Of a stretch of DNA of 64,000 bases, positions 59,887-64,000 are shown one piece after another. The position numbers and the translations under genes are program-made. The DNA is from Paenibacillus segetis. GTDB lineage: Bacteria; Bacillota; Bacilli; Paenibacillales; Paenibacillaceae. The stretch spans positions 2,108,001 through 2,172,000 of the forward strand of contig NZ_BMFT01000001.1 in assembly GCF_014639155.1 (NCBI RefSeq), given 5' to 3'. The notes under the pieces were generated by a model that was given only the letters and a program-made list of their open reading frames with translations, was not told where the DNA came from and did no database searches. How positions within the stretch are numbered: the stretch's first letter is position 1; every line of letters begins with the position of its first letter.

Positions 59887-59930
59887 AAGGACACCCGGTT
59901 CGCATTCACATGCGAACCGATGTCCTTTTT
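59887..59930 (+). terminator. Terminator after thioredoxin gene
   Basis: AAAGGACA and TGTCCTTT outer arms enclose CGGTTCGCAT/ATGCGAACCG; TTTTT follows on the plus strand. The A-run on the other side may serve the convergent gene too. Confidence 0.85.
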
Positions 59931-59942
59931 GCTGCTTCAATC

Positions 59943-60419
59943 TCATTCATAAACCAGAATGCCTCGTAATTGCTTTGCTTGCTCAATGTAAGGGCCTTCA
60001 GATAAATTGTTAAAAGCGAGATGTGTAGCCCTTAGACAAAGTAGCCTATTCCCCACTTCCACACCAAATTGGTTCCACGTATGAAATGGGAGTGTAATAT
60101 AACGATCTTTGTTCAGGTAAGTCCAGCAAAATATACGTTCGCGGAAAGTAATGGTTTGTCCTTCTGGGATCTCAAAATTCTGAACCTCAGGTACATTTGC
60201 GAATATAGAAGCCAGCGGTGAATTAGCTATTAAATCCTTACACACAACGCTAAACCCTTTGTTTGTATTACGGCCCGTCATAAGAATGACTTTGGAATCA
60301 GGTTTAATATTATATTCCTGCAGGGCTTGTTCCGGCAAGCAAAAAGATCCATCAGGAAGTATCTTGCTCCAAGCGTAAAAGTACTTTCCGCCTTTGGCGA
60401 CTACTGCCATGCTCATCAT
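59943..60419 (-). CDS. Hypothetical protein with two AbrB-like swapped-hairpin repeats
   Basis: The 158-residue protein shows two segments resembling the SpoVT/AbrB-type swapped-hairpin pattern (ILPDGSFCLPEQALQEYNIKPDSKVIL at 19-45; YITLPFHTWNQFGVEVGNRLLCLRAT in the second half), by eye. No other domain, signal or membrane helix is seen. It may bind DNA as a fused pseudo-dimer or be a protein-protein module. Free-standing gene convergent with merR-trx. I do not recognise the family. Confidence 0.65.
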   Translation of the reverse strand: MMSMAVVAKGGKYFYAWSKILPDGSFCLPEQALQEYNIKPDSKVILMTGRNTNKGFSVVCKDLIANSPLASIFANVPEVQNFEIPEGQTITFRERIFCWTYLNKDRYITLPFHTWNQFGVEVGNRLLCLRATHLAFNNLSEGPYIEQAKQLRGILVYE

Positions 60420-60528
60420 CCCCCGAGATTTAATGATTAACTCTATGTTAAGTTAATCATCTACCATTCAAAGGGGCAGTAGATATGATTTTGATCACGA
60501 TTCCAAAACAAATGGAATTAAATTGGAA

Positions 60529-61623
60529 TTATTCTGTCAATTCCTCTGTCAGTTCCTCTATTTTATCACTCATAAATAACTCATATACTCGCACGACAAT
60601 GATTTTGATCATCATATAGACGGGAATTGCTAGAATCATTCCGAGGATTCCACCGAAATCGCCTGCTACGAGGAGTAGAACAATCGTCGTTAACGGATGG
60701 ATACTAATCGTTTTGCCATAGATATAGGGAGAGATCAAGTTCCCTTCAATCTGCTGCGCCACAACAACGATAATGATGACCCATAAAACCATCGATGGAG
60801 ACACTGTAAATGCAACTATCACGCAAGGGATTGCTCCAAGAAGTGAACCAAAATAGGGAATAAAATTAAACAATGCCCCTACAACCGCTAATAGCAATGA
60901 ATAAGGTAAACCGATCAACCAAAATCCGATAAAAGTCATGACGGCTAGTAAAAGTGCAGTGATCATTCTTCCGGCAATAAAACCTTTGAGCGCATGGTTG
61001 ATTTCATGAATAACTTGCTCCGCATCGCCCCGATATTTCTTCGGTGTCATTTTTGACAGTGTTGGCGTTATCTTGTCGTCTTCCTTCAGCATGTAATACA
61101 ACATGATAGGAACCGTACCAACTACAATGAAGAAATCGTTCAAGAACGAGAATACACGGGACATATACCCTGAGACAAATTCGAACCCTGAATTGATATA
61201 TTCAGTGATTTTACTAGTTAGCTGTGTATCTTTGTTGTCAAACATGGAGAAGAACTTACTTCTCTGGATATCATTCATCTGGAGTTGTAATTCCTTAATC
61301 AATTTCGGAACATTATTTACAAACTCCGTTACTTGAAGCTGTAAAGGCGGCCAAATAACAAGAACGAAGATCGTTACTACGCCTGCTAGCAGTAAATAAA
61401 TTAATAGAATAGAGAGCATGCGATTCAATTTCTTCTCTTCCAAAAAGTTCACGATTGGACGAAGCAAATAATAGAGAAAACCTGAAACAGTCAACGGTAC
61501 AATCAAAATGCTAAACATCGTAACCAATGGGTTAAAGATAAAAGTGACCTTTGATAATAAAAATATGATCGTTAGGACCATGATGATCCCTAAACTGATC
61601 CGAAAAAAGGGTTTTTGCAGCAA
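60529..61623 (-). CDS. AI-2E/PerM-family membrane transporter
   Basis: The 364-residue protein has eight membrane segments. The family signatures are IPYFGSLLGAIPCVIVA and EGNLISPYIYGKTISIHPLTTIVLLLVAGDFGGILGMILAIP in the C-terminal half. Members include YtvI and sodium(lithium)/proton antiporter-like proteins; autoinducer-2 export is only one assigned role. Start is TTG (61623) with AAGGAGGGG eight bases upstream. It lies 59 bases after the 89-residue gene on the same strand, with a hairpin between. Confidence 0.88.
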   Translation of the reverse strand: MLQKPFFRISLGIIMVLTIIFLLSKVTFIFNPLVTMFSILIVPLTVSGFLYYLLRPIVNFLEEKKLNRMLSILLIYLLLAGVVTIFVLVIWPPLQLQVTEFVNNVPKLIKELQLQMNDIQRSKFFSMFDNKDTQLTSKITEYINSGFEFVSGYMSRVFSFLNDFFIVVGTVPIMLYYMLKEDDKITPTLSKMTPKKYRGDAEQVIHEINHALKGFIAGRMITALLLAVMTFIGFWLIGLPYSLLLAVVGALFNFIPYFGSLLGAIPCVIVAFTVSPSMVLWVIIIVVVAQQIEGNLISPYIYGKTISIHPLTTIVLLLVAGDFGGILGMILAIPVYMMIKIIVVRVYELFMSDKIEELTEELTE

Positions 61624-61646
61624 AAGTAATTCCCCTCCTTATAACG

Positions 61647-61672
61647 TACTCCCCCTCTTATAGTAAGAGGGG
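61647..61672 (-). repeat. GC-rich hairpin between two genes
   Basis: CCCCCTCTTA-CTAT-AAGAGGGGG-type hairpin on the minus strand, no T-tract. It lies between the 89-residue gene and the AI-2E family gene, 24 bases before the latter's start, and might limit read-through. Confidence 0.5.
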
Positions 61673-61682
61673 GAACCGTCCA

Positions 61683-61952
61683 TTATTCTTCTTCCATCGA
61701 GTTCCAGGCTGCATCTAGCAGATCGTCAAATCCTTCATCATCCTGTTCAATGTGAGCGTCAACTAACAACAGTTGATCCTCATCACCGGGTTCTCCAGCA
61801 AAATGCAAGCTATAATCCCAGTCACTCCCCTTCTTACTGTAGAAGGTTACTTCATAATTAGCCTTATGCGAATCAACTTGAAACACGGTTTTTCCTATGT
61901 AGGATCCATCCTCCTGTTTGTTCATCTCCGCATTAATAATATTTAATTTCAT
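61683..61952 (-). CDS. Small acidic conserved-looking protein
   Basis: The 89-residue cytosolic protein is rich in Asp/Glu, especially in its last third (HIEQDDEGFDDLLDAAW). It has beta-type alternation in the first 60 residues (GKTVFQVDSHKANYEVTFYSK; DWDYSLHFAGEPGDEDQ). I have no family name. AGGAGA precedes the ATG. Probably first gene of a two-gene unit with the AI-2E family transporter. Confidence 0.7.
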   Translation of the reverse strand: MKLNIINAEMNKQEDGSYIGKTVFQVDSHKANYEVTFYSKKGSDWDYSLHFAGEPGDEDQLLLVDAHIEQDDEGFDDLLDAAWNSMEEE

Positions 61953-62124
61953 ATCACTCTGGCTCTCCTTTTTTCGCTACTATTTCCCACAAATGTTACA
62001 ATCTCCAGCTTATTTAGGCTATAATCGGAATATTCGGGATGTTTAGATATGTCCTTTATTGCTTACAATATCGTATCATGTTTTTGACTAATATCAAGTT
62101 AACTCTACATGAGGTGAAGTTGTA

Positions 62125-63480
62125 GTGCCCAAGAATATGAGGTCAAAAAAATACCTAACTCCAGCTAAAACCCTAACCTACGGATTCGCTATGATTATTA
62201 CGATTGGGACCTTTCTTTTAACTCTTGGTCCTTCATCCGCAGATGGACAAAAACTCAACCTGATCGATGCTCTTTTTACCGCCACTTCGGCCACCTGCGT
62301 TACGGGTTTGGTGGTCGTCGACACAGGTTCGCAGTTCTCATTATTCGGGCAAATTATCCTCATGACCTTAACCCAAATCGGTGGACTAGGATTTATGACA
62401 ATGGGAACACTGATCGCATTGGCCTTCAACCGCCGGATTTCTTTTCGAGACCGTCTCGTACTGCAGGAAGCCATGAATCACAATTCTATGGAGGGAATAC
62501 TTTCGCTGATCCGCCGTGTCATGATATATTCACTTGTTATTGAATCAATTGGCGCTCTTATATTGGCAGCAAGATGGTCGTTTGAAATGCCCTTCTCACA
62601 AGCGCTTTACTTTGGAGTGTTTCACAGTATCTCTTTTTTCAATAACGGTGGGTTTGATTTATTTGGAACAATCCACGGACCATTCGGTAGTCTGACTAGA
62701 TACACTGCAGATCCCATAGTTAATATGGTGGTCATGGTTATGGTATTCCTTGGAGGCATCGGATTCATTGTTATTTCTGACCTGGTAAACTATCGTAGCA
62801 CCCGAAGATTATCTCTTCATTCTAAAGTGGTATTATCTATGTCTACTTTTCTTGTTGTATTTGGAGCTATTGTGATATTTGCCATGGAGGCTACAAATCC
62901 GGCTACCTTGAAATCGATGTCTGTTGGTGAGGGAATATTCGCCTCCTTCTTTCATTCCATTAATTCACGTTCAGGGGGATTAAGTACTTTAAGTGTGGCA
63001 CAAATGAAAACCTCTACTCAGTTTCTAATTATCATCTTGATGTTTATCGGTGCTGCTCCAGGGTCGACCGGAGGTGGAATTAAAGTTACAGTATTCGCCG
63101 TCTTGGTCGGTACCATGTATGCGATGGTTCGAGGAAAAGAGGATATTGTCTTTTTCCGTAAACGTCTGGCTAAGGAATCTGTTTTTAAGGCGATCACACA
63201 GACTTGGCTAGCGCTATTCCTTGTTATTTTCGTGGCGATGATTTTATCCGTGTTTGAAGATCGGGATTTTCTTGTACTCCTATTTGAGACCACATCGGCT
63301 TTCGGCACCGTGGGTTTGAGCCTTGATCTCACTCCCACATTGAAGGAAATTAGTAAAGTTATTCTGAGTATCCTAATGTTCCTCGGCCGCCTTGGTCCGT
63401 TGACATTGGCCTATGCATTAACTTCAAGAGCAGCCAAGGATCCTTTTCGCTATCCAGAAGGAAAAATAACCATTGGTTAA
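62125..63480 (+). CDS. KtrB/TrkH-family potassium channel subunit
   Basis: The 451-residue membrane protein has the four-fold M1-P-M2 plan of Ktr/Trk potassium uptake proteins. Filter-type loops are seen at TSATCVTGLV, FNNGGFDLF, SRSGGLST and TSAFGTVGLS. The GAAPGSTGGGIKVTVFAV motif is typical. The cytosolic regulatory partner KtrA is not in the window, so it may be KtrD/KtrB acting with a distant KtrA. Start is GTG (62125) with GAGGTG eight bases upstream. No c-di-AMP riboswitch is seen in the 172-base upstream gap. Confidence 0.9.
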   Translation: MPKNMRSKKYLTPAKTLTYGFAMIITIGTFLLTLGPSSADGQKLNLIDALFTATSATCVTGLVVVDTGSQFSLFGQIILMTLTQIGGLGFMTMGTLIALAFNRRISFRDRLVLQEAMNHNSMEGILSLIRRVMIYSLVIESIGALILAARWSFEMPFSQALYFGVFHSISFFNNGGFDLFGTIHGPFGSLTRYTADPIVNMVVMVMVFLGGIGFIVISDLVNYRSTRRLSLHSKVVLSMSTFLVVFGAIVIFAMEATNPATLKSMSVGEGIFASFFHSINSRSGGLSTLSVAQMKTSTQFLIIILMFIGAAPGSTGGGIKVTVFAVLVGTMYAMVRGKEDIVFFRKRLAKESVFKAITQTWLALFLVIFVAMILSVFEDRDFLVLLFETTSAFGTVGLSLDLTPTLKEISKVILSILMFLGRLGPLTLAYALTSRAAKDPFRYPEGKITIG

Positions 63481-63564
63481 ATATCTTAAGGAAACTAATG
63501 GATTGGTAATTGCATTAGTAGTAAGATAGTAGTTGACCTATATTGAACAATTGGAGGAATAAAC

Positions 63565-64000
63565 ATGTCTCAATTTCAAGAAAAACTACAAAAATACGCA
63601 GAATTAGCCGTAAAAGTAGGTGTTAATGTTCAGAAGGGTCAGACACTAGTCGTCAACGCGACAATTGACTCTGCTGAGTTGGTACGCCTTATTGTAAAAC
63701 AAGCTTATGAAGCAGGTGCAAGATTCGTTAAAGTGAACTGGAGCGACGACACAGTAACACGTCTACGTTACGACATGGCAGCGGAAGAGTCATTCAAAGA
63801 CGAACCGAAATGGTATGCAGGTGAGATGACTGAGCTCGTTGAGAACGGCGCTGCCGTGCTCCATGTTATCTCTTCAGATCCCGATCTACTTAGCGGTGTA
63901 TCCTCTGAGCGGTTAACGAATCATCAAATTTCTTACGGTAAGGCTATGAGCAAATATCGCGAATATCAAATGTCCGATAAATTCAGTTGGTCGATCGTTG
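63565..64000 (+). CDS. M29-family aminopeptidase, N-terminal fragment
   Basis: The first 145 codons of a gene running off the right edge. The translation starts MSQFQEKLQKYAELAVKVGV and contains GQTLVVNATIDSAELVRLI and EAGARFVKVNWSDD, the N-terminal pattern of metallo-aminopeptidases of the AmpS/PepS (aminopeptidase T) group. TTGGAGGAAT precedes the ATG. The metal-ligand region lies beyond the window, so activity cannot be checked. Confidence 0.9.
   Translation, partial: MSQFQEKLQKYAELAVKVGVNVQKGQTLVVNATIDSAELVRLIVKQAYEAGARFVKVNWSDDTVTRLRYDMAAEESFKDEPKWYAGEMTELVENGAAVLHVISSDPDLLSGVSSERLTNHQISYGKAMSKYREYQMSDKFSWSIV

Noticed and set aside
1..64000. CRISPR arrays, insertion sequences, prophage genes, tRNA or rRNA genes
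   Set aside because: No spaced direct repeats, transposase or integrase motifs, or tRNA/rRNA-like sequences were found on reading.

Overview
The window reads as chromosomal DNA of a low-to-moderate-GC Gram-positive, most likely Paenibacillus or a close relative. The evidence is strong AGGAGG ribosome sites with some TTG/GTG starts, U-tailed hairpin terminators, a T-box and a TPP riboswitch, a YesMN/Lpl-type sugar ABC operon, a yjlC-ndh pair and a ywnA/ywnB-type locus. Nearly all genes lie on the minus strand. I see no rRNA, tRNA, CRISPR array, transposase or prophage module.

1-6.7 kb: end of a Crp/Fnr-like regulator gene, a YdcZ transporter, a HAD phosphatase, a LacI regulator next to a secreted GH46 chitosanase with two identical operator-like repeats, the selenouridine pair selD-mnmH, and a set of tiny membrane or secreted Met/His-rich proteins. 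6.8-12.1 kb: plus-strand fabV and an orphan mraY-like gene, a chloramphenicol acetyltransferase behind a classical translational attenuator, a 34-residue protein, an AraC/GyrI-like regulator, and a GNAT acetyltransferase behind a 17-codon leader ORF overlapping a terminator. 12.3-19.1 kb: TPP-dependent 2-oxo-acid decarboxylase, RclA-like flavoprotein, DinB-like protein, yjlC-ndh with a Rex-like box, DUF2935 protein.

19.2-31.3 kb: two membrane-stress style loci. The first is response regulator, kinase, ABC ATPase and large FtsX-type permease, with a repeat-rich operator before the transporter. The second is response regulator, kinase and small membrane protein next to a lipoprotein with cell-wall-binding-repeat-2 features. 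The promoter of that lipoprotein shares a 32-base element with the small secreted protein gene at 6.5 kb. A CPA2 antiporter and a nested-inverted-repeat noncoding stretch (24.5-24.7 kb) lie between.

31.4-45.5 kb: padR-SDR; a five-gene CstR persulfide operon (three rhodanese-fold proteins, one lacking the catalytic cysteine, plus a thioredoxin); tetR-ubiD; an MFS exporter with a TetR-type operator; a serine hydrolase with TPR tail; an ABC-F protein; an aldo-keto reductase; an AraC regulator; tenA under a TPP riboswitch. 45.7-56.6 kb: argS with a T-box leader, then a CUT1 sugar importer operon (two permeases, two lipoprotein binding proteins, YesM/YesN) without its ATPase. 56.8-64 kb: Rrf2-controlled catE/ywnB-like genes with three copies of one operator, merR-thioredoxin, an AbrB-like protein, an AI-2E family exporter, a KtrB-like potassium channel subunit and the start of an M29 aminopeptidase.

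The recurring theme is sensing at the RNA or promoter level of antibiotics, reactive sulfur, quinone or thiol stress and envelope damage. The best candidates for something undescribed are the leader-ORF attenuator before the GNAT gene, the shared promoter element joining two Met/His-tailed exported proteins, and the structured intergenic element near 24.6 kb.
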